Shown here: positions 1-13,900 of the stretch, piece by piece
Position numbering within the stretch: the stretch's first letter is position 1
Layout: every line of letters starts with the position of its first letter
Source: Himantopus leucocephalus
Taxonomy: Eukaryota > Chordata > Aves > Charadriiformes > Recurvirostridae
Assembly (NCBI GenBank): GCA_003993805.1
Contig: RSEF01000017.1
Location: forward strand, 12,346,576-12,410,575
Length of the DNA stretch: 64,000 bases
Direction: 5' to 3'
The notes under the pieces: model-generated
Databases searched by the model: none
Seen by the model: only the letters and a program-made list of their open reading frames with translations
What the model was told of the DNA's origin: nothing
Position numbers and translations under genes: made by a program

Positions 1-2185
1 GAGCTGCCTATGACGGAAACAGCTCTTAGCATCACAACTTCTGGAAACCACGTAAGCATCGAATCCTAGACTGGCTTACGCTACCTGCGCTGCTGTGGCT
101 ATGCTGACGCTGGTACCAAGCCAGCAAGACTGAGCTGCACCCGGGGTACCACTGCGTGCTGCAGCCGTGCTTCCGCTGCCGCGTGCCCCTGTGGCTGCTG
201 CTGCATACAAGCCCAAGAACCATCAGTATCTTTCAGGCTCAGGCCCCGAGCTAAACCATTTTTCAGTTTCAAGAGTCGAGCAGTCTTTTGGAGTGCCAAA
301 TAAATACTGGATTATTAAATGGGATTTATTTATCTAATAAGTAAAACTTGAGCTAGATGTAAATCCAAGAAACATCTCTGAAGCTGTGGCTAGGAGCCAA
401 TGTGCTCAACAAGTCAGAGTACTTGGCAGACATGCTGTGCTGAAATAAAGACACTTCAGCAATTACAGAACACTATAAATGGTTACATAAAACATCTAAG
501 GGCACTGTGTATAGGCTAAGCAGGAAAAAAGCTTTTTAGGATAAACCGAAAAAGGTCTTTTTAGAAACCAAGGTTACCCACCATCAGACTTAACATGGAA
601 ACAGCATTAGCTGATATAATGTGAAAAGCTGCTCTAATACTCTCACTCTACACCACCCCTTGCTAATAACACCTGGTTCAAGAAAAAAAGGAGGAAAAAT
701 TAATTTAATTTTGAGAACTGGGTCAGAAAACAAAACCAGTTAGAAATGGATGCAAGCCTTGTTCATAAAGCTTTTTTGATACTGATAAACACTATTTAAC
801 AGATGAGTATTTTAATGAAACAGATCATAGGAAAACCAAGAAGAAATAATATTGATGATCTTTGATAAAAAATTTGAATTCTGCCTTCTTTTCTGCTTTC
901 AATAAGTAATACAGAGAGAAACCCTAAGAAATCACAGAAAGATGGGTACAGATGAAGGATTTATCCTTCATATTCTTAAAGTGCACAATGTAACTATAAG
1001 TTGCAAACACAAGAGGGAAATAAGGGAAGCTGAGTTTTTACTAGGATAAAAATAACAGCATGTCTACACAGGCAATGTCATTCAAGAAATTTACCTTTCC
1101 TGGGCAGCACTGGAAGATTCCAGTAACTACCAAAGCACTATCATGTAAAGAAGAAAAAGTCCAGCGTGTATGATCTGTTCTGTTAGATTCTGCTCTCAAG
1201 CTTCCCTAGAGAATTCTCTCTGTTCAACATATTTAAGAAAGACTGAATTGAATTTATTCCATCCATGGAGCAAAAGCAAATGTAATGACCAAAGTTAAAA
1301 CGCAAAGTGGTCTTTCTGTTCCTACATATTTCAATGTTCTGCCTTTACACGAACATCTTTCCTATGACTGTAAGAAAACAACTATTTAAGAAAGGGGTAT
1401 AAATAGTGCTGTTACATTAAATTCATCACAAATTCATTATTGTATGGTTGTTTTCTGATGCCGGGTTGAGTACAGAGACGGATCTCTGGAAACAAAAAAC
1501 ACATTATGGACAACTACACCTTCATTTAGTTCTGGAATAGCCATGTGGGAACAAGTTTGAGATCTTGATCATCAAGCTCTCAGCTGATGAAGCGGTAATA
1601 GCCCTGTACTAGACATTAAAAGTAAATGCCTCTTGTGACAGATTTGGCTGAATACTTCTCTGGAGAGTAACTTATCTTTTAGGATCAGCAAAATGATTTC
1701 AAAAATTGAATTTTTCAATTTTAATTTTCTCTGCCTCCTTTCATAAGACTTTATTAAAAATATGCACCCTTATGCCTCCTGCAGTATTCATACAGCCTCA
1801 GCACCTTTGAAAACCTGGCCAAAAATGCACATAACTGGATAGGACAGCACAATGATGCATTTTCAGCTTCAGCAGCAATTCAGCTGAACATGACCGAACA
1901 TGACTAAAACACATTGCATAGAAAATGGTTTAAAGACGAAAGAAAAATACAACATAGAAAAAGAACTTTGCAGGTAGCATCAGGTTCAGTTCAACAACCA
2001 AGATGAAATAGTCGAGAGGGTCAGCACTGTTTTACTTCCCAAAAATGTTATGTCTGGGATTCATTTAAACTAGAATAGGAAACTTTCAAAAAGGGAGTTT
2101 AGGGCCCACCTCAGACTCACACTCTCTACTCACTCACTTTCCAACACAATCAGATGCTGTATGCACAGGAATGAAGAATCTATAC
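1..2185. other. RABGAP1 intron, incomplete at left edge
   Basis: No further RABGAP1 coding exon could be recognised on the minus strand here, although the next exon should continue the reading frame after the donor at 2185-2184. The stretch is AT-rich apart from a GC-rich patch at about 75-240 that is not explained. No tRNA, rRNA or recognisable repeat was seen. Confidence 0.6.
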
Positions 2186-2343
2186 CTGAAATAACCTTTC
2201 CCATCGTCTTCTTTGATTTCCAGTGACACGGAGAAGGTGAAAATATCACTGTCTGGAGTTTGTGGGGTGGCAATGGCTGAGAGTGGAGTTTGTTTGGCAG
2301 AACGACGGAAGGCAGTGGCAAAGCTGTACAGTATTCGGCTCAC
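2186..2343 (-). CDS. RABGAP1: RABGAP1 fifth coding exon (PTB domain end)
   Basis: Acceptor AG at 2345-2344, donor GT at 2185-2184. It codes VSRILYSFATAFRRSAK through EDDGKGYF plus two bases of the next codon. It carries the C-terminal helix of the PTB domain. The next exon is outside the window. Confidence 0.92.
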
Positions 2344-5300
2344 CTGCATTTAGATGGCACCGAAGAACGATCAGAAAGCTACAGACATACAGAATGAAGC
2401 AGTTGAAACCTACCTGAATTTTCACTAAATAATAGAATGAGAAGTAACTGTAGGAAAATAATTCAGTTTTAACGTCTAATTAACTGGTTTTCTACACTTC
2501 TTAAAAGGAATAACTATTAAATCACATGCATTCTCATTTCATATCTGAGGTTTCTACAATTATCTTGACTTGGGGCAGAAAAAAGCCAAAAGCAATGAAT
2601 TACATTACTTCTAAAGTGCCTGAAATACTTCAGTCTCATTTCTGTGATAATGTTTAGATGTACAAAATTATATTTTGACAAATAGATTCAACTTACAGCC
2701 TCTTGGATTTCACATCGGAAGACATGAATCCTGAAGAGTTCCGCATTGTAGTGGCTTTCAGTGAAAGCAAAGCAATCACTTTCAGGGGTTCCATCATGCC
2801 CTCGTACACAGAAAAGGATTTTATAGATTGGATAATTTGCTATTTCTGTGTTTGTCTGAGGATCTAAAAGTCTGTTAAGAGAGAGAGGAAAAAAACCCAA
2901 AGCTTGAAGCTTTAGGGGAATTATTTCAGCCAGATATTAACTTGCAAGATTTAACAATTTCATAGCTACTGGAGAAAGTACATCACAAAAACTAGCTCCT
3001 GACTGTCATTTATTACAAAGCTTGACCAGAATAATCATATCTAAATTGAACAGCATAAAAAAGTAAAATGCAACAGCCATTTCCACCAATGATTTCCCCG
3101 TAGCTTTCAGGGCTTAGCCTTCAAAAAGCTACTCTAATACGCAGCAGTGGATAGCCTCATCCCTGTTAAGCCTCATGTATCAGCCATTTTCCAGCCCTAC
3201 AAATTAAATACTTTCCAGGCTATTTCCAAAGTGTCACCAATAACCACTCCCACATAGCTTCTGGGACACCTTGGATCATCATGATATTTCATACCGATCC
3301 TTGGACATAAAATGTCTTTGGTAAATAAATTCAAATCACCACTTTTCTCAGATCTCTTTGAAACCCACTTTTTCCACTAAACAAANCCCACATAGCTTCT
3401 GGGACACCTTGGATCATCATGATATTTCATACCGATCCCAAGTTGCTCACGTTTTCTCCCAGGTAAACTGGTAGCTTGTTTCCTCTGCTGAAAGGGAGTA
3501 AGATTAAATGCACAGAGTCACAGAGTACACCTGAGTGAGCTTCGTACCTCACTGTTCCTTCAGAGACGTTAGGCACTGACAGAGTCACATCTAAAGAAAT
3601 CTGGCACTGGCTTCGTAAGATGGACATCATTCTGAGGGCTTCCACTTCACTCCGGGGAGCGTTCACAGAGGCGCAGCCTAAGTAGGTGAGCTTGCTAAAC
3701 ACCACGCTGTCCTCATCTGTCACAGGTGTAAAAGGGCTCAAATCCTCACAGTCTAGGGTGAGACACAAAGTTGAACGTAAGAAGCAAGTCATATGTAAGT
3801 AAGTTATCAGAGATTGACTCATCACTAACCTGATGACAAAAGCAACCAAGTAACACATTATAAAAAGTCAAGTCAGGCCAAAATACTACGGGAAAACCCT
3901 GCCTGAAAGTGAGTTACTGATGGCAGAGAGCAACTCAGCTATTCCAACTCCACCATCAGTTCACTCAGAGGGCTTCTCTTAAATATGAGTGCACCGACTT
4001 TCACTACAGCAATGAAACGCATAGAAGAGCTAACCAGACTAGTATTTGGTATAACCAGGCAAGTAAGCATAGTATTCCTGCACACATCTCGAGGCTAGTA
4101 TAGCGAGTGTTTTCAGAAGAGTCGATAATTCAGCATATGGTAACTTGCATCACATAACCTGGTGTTCACTGCACTAGGTGATTATAATGGGAGAAATGGG
4201 GAAAGGTGGGGGGACACACCTATACCTAAATTTTTCCTTTCCCCACATAAAACTAGTTCATAAGATACTACCAGACATTTGCCATTTTTTTCTAACCTCC
4301 CTGGGATGGTTTCACTGGCAAACTCATTTCTGGTTTCTGGAGTCCTGCCACCGACACTGGATTAATGGTAGAGGATGCTGAAGCTTCAAGGACAACAGGT
4401 TCTTCCCCATCTCCATCAGTCCTAACTTCTTCTCCATGGTCCCGGTCACTTGACTGATCTTCCATGGGCGGGTCCATCAGCACGTCTTCAAGTTCCCTCT
4501 GCAGCTGCTGTTCGCTTCCATTCCCCACAATCTAAGAGCCACAAACAGAGTTGGGACACAAAAAAGACTGTTCAAATGAGAAAAAAACAAAAACAAACCC
4601 TTGCACACAGGGTCATTCATATGGCTTTTGCTGCCAACCAAAGCAGCAGTTAATAAATTTAACCTACTTACAACCATAAACACAAACCGCAACATGCAAA
4701 TGCTCACCAGTACAGATTAGATCCTCCCTGCTTTAACAAACCAACAAAAGGAGCTCAAAGCAGGAATTTTCTAGTACTGGAAAAAGTGAGGAGATTAAAG
4801 ACTAGTTTTGAAGTAAACAGCAACTACAAAGACTAACTTATGACAGGGGAAACCTACAGGTGTCCACAGTACAGTGGTCTATAATAATTCTCAGAATAGT
4901 ACCAGAAAGGGCCAAATGTAATTAAATATGCCACGTGGTTCACGAGTAAGATAGCAAGGTTTCACAGGAAGAGAAGAATCTGAAACAGGATTATGCCATC
5001 ACGCTGAGGAGAAGAGGTAGTGTTGTTTTATTTCCCAACACTCATCTACAGCCTGACTTTGCACTCATTGGAGTCAACATGAAAGCATGGAGCAACCTAA
5101 ATGGTGTGAAATTAGATCCTAAGCTGGAAAGAGAACGAAGACATGAATTTCAGGAAACTCTTAGATACTGTATCTAAGGAAACTTTGTCCATTCCTCTGC
5201 AATTAACAGGGAAGTGACTGATGCTTTACATAGTTTAGAACTTAAGCACGGAAATGGAGTTTACAGAAGTATTTTACCAGATGGCAGTCAGACAAAGGTA

Positions 5301-8300
5301 CCCAATTCCAACACTTCAGCAGCTGGGTATTATTGCTGGCACCAAAATTCAACCCCATGAGCAGATATGCATTTCTATATCCTTATGTCTCTGGAAGCTT
5401 ACTGACTTAAGACACTATGTGCAAGCTAATAACATCCAAATTGTGCAACTACCCCAGGTTCTTAAAAAGACTGTAAATGAAGTCTTATTAAGAATATTTT
5501 CTCCTTTTTTTTAATCTTTAAAGTAAGAAAGTGGTTAAAAACAGTAGGAAGAATAAAGAGCAGACAGAAATCTGCCCATAACACCATTTCAGTATTGAAG
5601 CAAATTCTATCTGCCTCAAAACTAGCACCTCGTAGTAGAAAATTATCTTGAAAGTAGCTAAAGCAACGGCCAAGGTTCTCATACTTTAACAATGAAAAAA
5701 TCAACCTGAAGTCCAGTTAAGATGGCTGAAATAACACTGGATCAGATAATAAAACACCTTTGTGCACACGGATGAGCCTTGCAATGAGTTAAATATACTA
5801 TGAGCAAAACATCTGATGTCACTTAAACACTCATACGTGCATTTCCACCAGGCGTGTCTCAGGAATAATTACAGCAAGATTAGAAGTTTCTCGGCCAAGT
5901 TGGAATTCTGACATATGGTCATTTCTGTTGCATCCCTGAAGACAAACTTCTCAGTTTAGAGGAAAAAGGAAGAAACATGAAGTTTACTTACTGTCTTCTC
6001 TTTCACACTCAGACCCACAATCTCCCAGTAATTATCTGTATCTGCAGCCTCTATCTACGTGCATTGAAGTGTAAGCTGCATATTAGTTTTCTGGTGAAAA
6101 ATAACTATTTAACATACAAGAATATTAACAAAGAACAGAAACCGCTGACCTAAAATTACTCTAGAATAGAGCAGAATACTATCACTTTAAGAGAAAAAAG
6201 ATTCCCATAATCCTGTTCTTCAAAAGAAAGTAGACAAAAAGTGAAATTCACAGGTAATGAAAAAAAATAGCAAGCACACAAGATCCTAGAGGCAAAAGGC
6301 AGAGAAAAAAATAACCTAGTGAATGTTTTACAGATATTTTTTTGTTGTTCAGATTCTGTAGTGAGATGTTTGTGCTCTTGAAACTGCTGCTCAAACAGAA
6401 AGTATTTTTTTAGTATGGATTAAAATACATTCATGTGCTATCTGGGACCACCTCCAGGACGAGTACAGAGCAACTGCCTTACTCAGCTGTACATCCGCAG
6501 AAGTACCAGTAACCTGTAACAAGTTACAGGAATCCATACATTCACATTTTCCTCCCAATAATTTCAGTATGCATTTGCATGATTCATCATGGAAGCAATG
6601 AAAAATCTTGCACAAGCATGTGGTCATCAAAGGCATAACCCCTTGATGTATCACGTTTATTATGAATCAATTATAATGTCCTACCATTAAAGCCTACATA
6701 TTAAAAAAAAAAAAATAAAGTAACTTCTAGTTTACAGGACCTGTTTTCTATAAAACTTGAAGTTAAAATTCATTCTGGCAAGAACCTGCATCTCATGTTT
6801 TTGCTCAGAGTGATTAAACAGAGTTCAGTTTGCATTTGGGAAAGGAAGGTGAGGAATTTATATTCAGTGAGAATTAAACGTTGTAATGGTATTAACATAA
6901 AATGCACATGAATAATGTGCAGGATCCTGATTCCATCAGGATTACAAGCCAAAAAAGTCTCAATGGTGATCTACTGTATTTGGTAAAATAATCAGTATCA
7001 GTAACTTCTATCTACATGGTACGCTATAAAATATGATCTTGAAAATAGAAGTTCCTAAAAAGAATAGTGACAGGTAAAACACGAGTCCAACTTGTTTACG
7101 GTGTGACAGGAAATAGGCACGTAAAAAGAAAAAAAAATCTGTCTCATAAATATTCTAAAACCTCATCATCAAAATCTTCACTTAAAAAGTAATTTAAAAG
7201 AATCCCTCCAAGAAAGCCTTCCTTCTCAGCCTCGACTACCCTCAAAAAAGAATTCTACAAGACACAGCAAATATACTTTTGGACTGGAGGAGCTCTGCTG
7301 TTCTCACAGCCCTAACAGTGAAGTGCAACAAGCCAACTACCCAAGAAACGAGCCCTAAAATACAAACTAAGACTACTTCATGTCAACCAAAGACTCTTGT
7401 ATATAAATCCACCACATCATGGGAACAGCGCACATTAAGATGTAAACATGTTTGAAACTTTGCTGCAACCCAAAAAAAACAGTAAGAGGCAGCATGACAG
7501 AGTGCAGCAGAACTAAGGGCAGAAGAGAAGAACAAACAAGGAGGATGTAATAAATGCTTCACGTAGGTTTGCTTGTGATAGAGGAAAGAAACCATTTACC
7601 CTAGTCATTGTTTTCTCCATTTCTCACTAACTAATTTTACTTAACCTTTAAATAGGATGTAGCCTCCTTTAAAACTTCCTTTACAGCAACACAAGGGATT
7701 TATTAGAACTTTCTGCCTTCTCCTGACGCATGTGCTGCTGGCCTCTGCTGTGAGAGGTCTCACTGTACCGTGTAGTTCAAGAACTCCTGTTCTACACTGT
7801 GCTCCAGACACAAGGCTTTCATAAATCCAGTTCAGTCCCACTGGCAGCGGGCAAAAGAAGACACAGAAACAATACTGGAAAGCAGAGACAGCTAGCAAAT
7901 TATATTTCTGGAAAATAATCACCGACAACCCTTTTTAAATTGTTTGAACCATGTAATTCAGCGCAGGCAAAAACACATATATGAATTATGACCAAATGAA
8001 GAAAAAATATGGTTCATGATTGTATTCAGAATAAATACTTATCTGCCTGGACTTGAGAAAGAACAAAAATAAAAGCGTGCATTAATTCAGCCCCCAGCAC
8101 TATTACTTAAAACTACAGCATAGTAACAAATTTGAAGTGAGAGCGTTAGGTTTGATGCACAAATTTCACAGCCTATTGCATTCAGCAAACACAAGCCTAA
8201 ACTTCTAGCACCATCCTCAGACTGTGCTTAGCAAATGTAAGATCCTCAAATTGCTTTTCTAAAGGAACAGAACATCAGAAAGACACCTGCTGACATATGA

Positions 8301-10974
8301 ACCTGAACTTATTTTCTGCTTTTCTTAGTGAGCACATCAAGGCAAACAGGTTTTGACATATACAAACAAATTAACTTAGTTATAAATACCAAAGCAATTG
8401 CTTCTCCCTGAAAAAATTCATCTCATTTGTTCCTATGAAATACATAACCTCAGTTCTCAAATTGTACTGTTAATATTAATTTTCCATATACTGCTTAAAA
8501 ACTTTCAGGTATCACTGTGACAGTACTTTTAAGATACCGCCAACAACCTTCACAGCTCCACTTACCCGTGCACACAGATAACCAGTTTAATAATACAGTA
8601 AAACTAGATACTGAATGAGTATTTGCAAGCTGGGGAAAAAAAAAAAGGTACCAAGAACAAAGACATATTCTAGGGTAGTGTATCTCTTTTCTTGAAGAAC
8701 AATACCAAAAAGACAACTTATGTTGCTAAGATCAGCTAAAAAGTCTTCCCATATCCTTTAAGTTCACACCTCCTTAAGCAGAAGGAAGGAGGTTAACAGG
8801 AAGATGCCTGTATGGGAGAATTTAGAGTGCGCACTGATGGCTTATCTAAGGTATAATGTTTCCATTAATCATTCAGATTGCAGCCAAAAACCAAACAGCA
8901 CATACTCTCAAATGCCAGAATACTGAAAGGCTCAAGGTGAATCGCTTTGTTCAAGGATTGTGCTCAGTCTTGGCACCAAATTCATAAAGAAGCTTATCTT
9001 TAAGACCTGCAAAGCTCTGTGACATTCATTGCCAAATCAGGGAATAGTGTAAGTTTATTTTACAATTGTTGAAGATCAGGAGGCAGCAGTACTGATGTTG
9101 TTCTTTTCTCATCAAGAAAAACAGCATACCTGTAGTCAGTGTTTTATAACCACTTTGGAAGTAAACCTATGAGGAATATTTAACAATCAGGTTTCAGGAG
9201 TCAGTTTGAAAGTGATTAAGGATATTCTTCTCTGAAATATTTGCAAGCTTTATGAAGATGACATGATATACAACTCTCTTCAATTTCTTTGATTGTACTA
9301 AACAAGATATAGTGTGTTACAGGAACACTGCAGGACAGCCACAAGGCAACCGTTAGACCAGCAATACAAACAGCTCCCCTGCAGAGCAAGAAGTGTTGCA
9401 GGCTACGGCACTTCATGTTTCCAAATTTTCTTTGGGAATAACAGGATGGAATGGAAAATCTGGTTGACCATGTCTCTCTCCTGGGGTCTCAAACGATGCA
9501 TCACAACTTTGGGAGCTAATCACATACACTGCCACAAAAGCATTCTCAGGGTAAGCACCACTATGAAGACTGTTCTGAATTCTTAAGGATTTGTAGCTGA
9601 TGGTATTTGCAGCACCTAGAAAGGGAAGCATGAGGTTACAGTCTTTCAGCGGGTTTCATAGATCACCAGGCTGACTGTTCAAGAAAATTTCTATTTTTTT
9701 AGACTATCCTATGATGTGACATGGCAATCTTCTGCAATAGCAATAAAATATGCAAGAACATTTTTGCCAGATTAAGCAAAAGTAAGATCTTGAGACTCTT
9801 AACTAACAGAATTAGCTCAAAGTCCTATGTAAAAGAAAATAGCCTCTGTAACGGTGTATCTTGTCCAGGACTCAAAGGAATGCAAGAAAAACAACAGAAG
9901 TAGTTGGGATGTAAAAGCAAGATGAGCAAAAGCATCAAGAAACATTCAATAAAGTCTCTGTTACAACTGTTGCTAAGAAAAAGAGGAACACGCAGTCCAA
10001 CAGGCAGAACGTGATTTCTTATCATCTTTAAAGACATTATTTTGAAGACATAGATGTGACTGTAGACTTCAGCCTGTTGTGACAGTGGAACATCTCTTTC
10101 CATCTCCCACAAAGAACACACTAACTTGATGCAACGAGAAAGACCTGGTTTTCAACACATTAAAATGATGGAATTTGGAGTGACCACCTTACTTGTGTCT
10201 CTTTGCTTAAAGACTGCTGAAATACAAATTGGGATGAAAGATTTTAAGTAACCAAAACAAAAAAAAAAACAAAACAGGAGAGTGACAAGGGCCTCTTTTT
10301 AGAACAGCACTTCTAGAAGTGAGAAGACGTCAATGCCCTTCCAATTCTCACAAGCCTACCACATAGGCTTGTATTCTCAGATTCACGCCAAGTTGTTAGT
10401 TATAACTACACTTCTACATTTCTTAAAGAGAACATTTCACATTGGGGAAAACTTTAATATATGTTTCAATTAACACATATGGTCAAATCAAGTGTAGGTT
10501 AATATTGCTTTCTATCTGAAAGCTGTGATAGAATCACAGTCCTGAGTTCTTGACAGTCAGTCTGTTTCACCCTAAGCACTTCATGAAGGATTCTGCAAAG
10601 TGGGGAGAAAACCCCACTGGTAGTGATGGAGAGAGCTCTTATTCAAAACCTAATTATCACCTCTGACATCAGCAAAAGTAACGCAGAAATTACTGGCAAA
10701 ATTGATTCCTGAATAAATTCTCCCTTCTGTCAAGTTTTCCACAATAAAGAAGTCCCTCTTTAAGCTCTCTAAGGTTAGTTTGATTTAGAAGAACAGGGAA
10801 CAAACTCAGGTTATTGATTCTTACCTTCAGTCCTGTTTTTTCATCATCACTACCATTATTTGTAGATGGTGTTTCATCCCCTTGCCTGGAAACCAAGACA
10901 AAATCTTCACTGTTAAGAGTGGATACCGAGTCTGAAGAGACACTGATTTTTCCAACAGAAGCCTTGTCATCCAT
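2186..10974 (-). CDS. RABGAP1: RAB GTPase-activating protein 1, N-terminal part (5 coding exons, continues beyond left edge)
   Basis: Encodes the first 307 residues of RABGAP1, a GTPase-activating protein for Rab GTPases (the family is also linked to centrosome and microtubule functions). Coding exons on the minus strand run 10974-10825, 4531-4297, 3752-3548, 2871-2697 and 2343-2186; lengths 150, 235, 205, 175 and 158 nt join in phase with AG/GT borders throughout. The protein starts MDDKASVGKISV, has an acidic Ser/Thr-rich N-terminus, and from about residue 143 (SVVFSKLTYLGC) a phosphotyrosine-binding (PTB/PID) domain. I recognise the sequence as close to human RABGAP1. The kinesin-like linker, TBC GAP domain and C-terminal coiled coil are not in this window. 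Conserved synteny with ZBTB26 supports the identification. The gene is divergent to ZBTB26 and probably shares its CpG-island promoter. Confidence 0.95.
2697..2871 (-). CDS. RABGAP1: RABGAP1 fourth coding exon (PTB domain)
   Basis: Acceptor AG at 2873-2872, donor GTAAGT starting at 2696. It codes RLLDPQTNTEIANYP through FRCEIQEA and ends in phase 0. It forms the middle of the PTB fold. Confidence 0.93.
2872..3547. other. RABGAP1 intron with artificial duplication
   Basis: This intron of 676 nt contains a 52-bp direct duplication (3249-3300 and 3387-3438) around a single N at 3386; see the repeat entry. Nothing else was recognised. Confidence 0.7.
3249..3438. repeat. 52-bp direct duplication flanking a single N (probable assembly artefact)
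   Basis: The segment beginning cccacatagcttctggg and ending ataccgatcc occurs identically at 3249-3300 and 3387-3438. The second copy starts immediately after an N at 3386. The perfect identity and the N junction suggest overlapping contig ends that were not merged rather than a biological repeat. Confidence 0.75.
3548..3752 (-). CDS. RABGAP1: RABGAP1 third coding exon (PTB domain start)
   Basis: Acceptor AG at 3754-3753, donor GT at 3547-3546. It contains SVVFSKLTYLGCASVNAPRS and LRMMSILRSQ, the first strand and helix of the PTB domain. It leaves phase 2 (AG|A) at its end. Confidence 0.93.
3753..4296. other. RABGAP1 intron between third and second coding exons
   Basis: A 544-nt intron with a normal donor and acceptor. 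No repeat, RNA gene or conserved block was recognised. Confidence 0.7.
4297..4531 (-). CDS. RABGAP1: RABGAP1 second coding exon
   Basis: Acceptor AG at 4533-4532, donor GT at 4296-4295. It begins with the codons for IVGNGSEQQLQ and ends one base into a codon (phase 1). It codes an acidic linker with the conserved MSLPVKP segment before the PTB domain. Confidence 0.92.
4532..10824. other. RABGAP1 intron between second and first coding exons
   Basis: About 6.3 kb of AT-rich intron. Open frames here are short and resemble no family I know. A small perfect inverted repeat (8-bp arms, 2-nt spacer) lies at 6513-6530. No interspersed repeat was recognised by eye. Confidence 0.7.
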
Positions 10975-10976
10975 GA
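10825..10976 (-). CDS. RABGAP1: RABGAP1 first coding exon
   Basis: The acceptor AG is at 10978-10977, two bases of leader follow, then ATG at 10974. The exon codes residues 1-50, ending in GLK just before the donor GTAAGA at 10824. Phase 0 at its 3' end. The many Ser/Asp/Glu residues predict a disordered N-terminus. Confidence 0.93.
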
Positions 10977-13900
10977 CTTAAAAAGGAAGTTCGATTCATG
11001 AATGAGATTAAATATTTTATAAACTCCTGAAAAACAAAAATCATAAAAATACTTATATAAAACTTCATCCTAAAATGCTCAAATGTTTCTTTTCAGAAAC
11101 CTGCTGACTAGTTATAAAAAGTAACACATCTGACAGCATAACCAAGTTCCAACTCTTCTGTCAGCGTACACTCATGGCCCTGCTTTGATTTTGCTAAGAA
11201 GCACGCTACTATTAGAGCACTGGTTTCCATAGCTCACAAAAGGAAAGTTAATAAATCTTTTTGCAGTATTTCATGATTATGTCAGGCACCATTTTCTACA
11301 CATAGCACAAAACAGGCCCCTGGACACACACCATGCCTACTGACCAAGGACTCATATTAAGGTCAGAAGTATAAAGTCCATTTACTTTCTTCAGATAATC
11401 TGTCTGCCTTCAGCTACGTTCATGTAAAGATTACTTTTGTAGCTATCAGAGCTCAGTGTATGCTGCAGTCACATTCTCTTCCCCCAAAACAAGAGTTAGA
11501 TCTAACTCTTAATATTTTGCGGTAAGTATGCTTGGGACATACAGCATTTTATGAATCTACGCTGAAATTTATGTACTGTAAGGAACAATAAAAGAAAAGA
11601 CTTCCAAGAAGCAGGAAGAACAGCGTAAGCTGCATCAGTACTGAGAATCGGAGCCAACAGAGGATTTTAAAAAGCTGGAACTGGCACTGAGAGGCATTTG
11701 AAGAAAGGAACAAAAGGTGAAGTTCAGCTGCACACCTTGAACTCCACAGCACAGATTCTCAGAACGCATGGCTCAAAACAGACTGCCGTGATAAAAATGG
11801 GCGATTAAATTTCCCAGAAACCCAAATATACCCTTATCACAATGGCTCAGGTCTTTACACACTCCCAAGCATGACCAAATCCAAGTGCTTTTTCAGCCTC
11901 AAGTGATGCCTTCCATTCGGTGGAGCACTGTCCCAACCTGGCTTCCAGCAGAGCAGCCAAACAACGGAGAAACCTGGCATATCCACAAGCACGGCTCATC
12001 GCATTCCTCGCTGAACCAAGAACAATGCACCAAAAATAGCAAAGCCTGCTTTTACTTCTATCAATACCCTTCTCTCCACAGCCACCAATATGACTTGAAA
12101 ACCTGCCAGGAGGATAACAATTTTTTTTTTCCCTCTAGGTTATTTTTAACCTGATTACTTTCCCAACTGAGTCGCTTCATGGTCCTGAAACATGTTTCAC
12201 TGGACAACTGAAGCTGTGTGCAAGAGGAAGAACAGATGTGAGTTGTTCACAAATAACATACACCTGTGATTACTGGGTTTTGTTTTTAAAAACATGTAAG
12301 ATATTTAGATATCCTTTTCAAAAAAATATTTTAAGATCCACTGACTTTCAATGAGAATTACCGGCTGAGAAATTTAGATATCTAGTAAGGTTTTACCCAC
12401 TGTACGTGTCTATCTGGTATTACTCACATGTACCTTAAAGGTAGGGCAAAGTTCTCATTTTTAAAGATGCTTTTGTTTAAAGAATTCATATTAAAAGTTT
12501 TCTATAGACTTTCCTTATTGCACCATCTACATAACACACAGATCATCTGAAAATGACTAAATCAAATATATTGAAACACAGACCAAAAATAAGCTTCAAA
12601 TACTTAATATCCCTTTGGCTTTGCTGTTTTCATTCAAACAGTGCAAACTCATCTGCCACACTAAGACAGCGTGAGTAGAAGAGCGGGCTTTGATCACAAC
12701 CAGCTGTAAAGACCGTCTAGGCAAGGATCAATGTAGCAATTTATTTTGGTATAGTGCGTCTGTCTTGAAGTGTTAATTTCACCTATTTCCAAAGTCTTTC
12801 AATCTGACACCTTTCACCAAGATTAGCTTCAATTAAAGAAAAAGTATGCTGTGCTTTTGTGTACTCCTTTTTTTAGGGGTGTGATGTAAACACACACCAC
12901 ACTCGATCCTGGAGCACAGCGGGCTTAGCCTAACCCCTACAGTAGTTTCACAATACAGAGTTGCAACAGCAGAAGGTCCTGATTAGCCCAACTTTGCCAA
13001 CCTTACATTGAGCAAAAGTCTTACTGAAATTACACAAGGCAAGAGAGCACAGGAAAGGGGACAAGTAGCAGACTCCTGTAAGCTTTTGTTTATTAGTGAA
13101 GTATCAGCAAGCAAGGCTTAATCACCCAGCTGCGCTGGAATCGGCCACGGAGGTTCATTGGATTAATGCTCAAATAGTCGAGGTGCAAAAGCACAGGTTT
13201 AAAATACTAAAAATGCTAAAAATATTGCGTGAAGTCAACCAAAAATTCCTTATCCCATACTTTGCTTCTGCATGCATTTCGTTTCCTCTGTTCCTTCCTA
13301 TCACTTTGTTCCGTGCAGATTACCGCATGGATCATTTTACCTGAATCACAAAACTCACACTGGCAGAATCAACAACAGAAAGCCTACGAGCTCATTAAAT
13401 CATGGGCCAGCCTAGAAGGGCACACATCAAAGACCAGCAGAGCAATTACGTGTGGCAGGCTTATGACTCCTCTGGAATCAAGAAGCAGGAACAAACACCA
13501 GCGGTGACAGCGCTCTTTTATAATACCTGCAACTTGTCTAAGGAGTGAAGGCTTCTGGTTCTCACAGTTTAGAGCAGTAGGAGGAAAGACCCCAGCAGGT
13601 CTCAAGTTTGAATGGTTCTCAGAAGAAGTCAATGTCTCATCCCTTACAAGGAAAGAGACGTTGGTTTGTTTCAACATAAATAAAATATGAGCTTTGAATT
13701 CAGCACAGTTTAGTTCCTGACACAAAACTACACGCAATAATGTAGTATTTGCCTGAAGGTGTCTCTACACCTCTACCGGAGACGGAGTGTCTAGGGAAAA
13801 TGTATACTGAGGCAAATTTTTATTAAATTATTTCTCTGCCCACCTGTGTAATTACATGGGTATCCTGCTTCCCCCCCCAGCGAACCATTGGAAAAAGCTC

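Noticed and set aside
6513..6530. 8-bp inverted repeat CCTGTAAC-AA-GTTACAGG
   Set aside because: Short enough to be expected by chance in 64 kb, with a 2-nt spacer that gives no useful hairpin.
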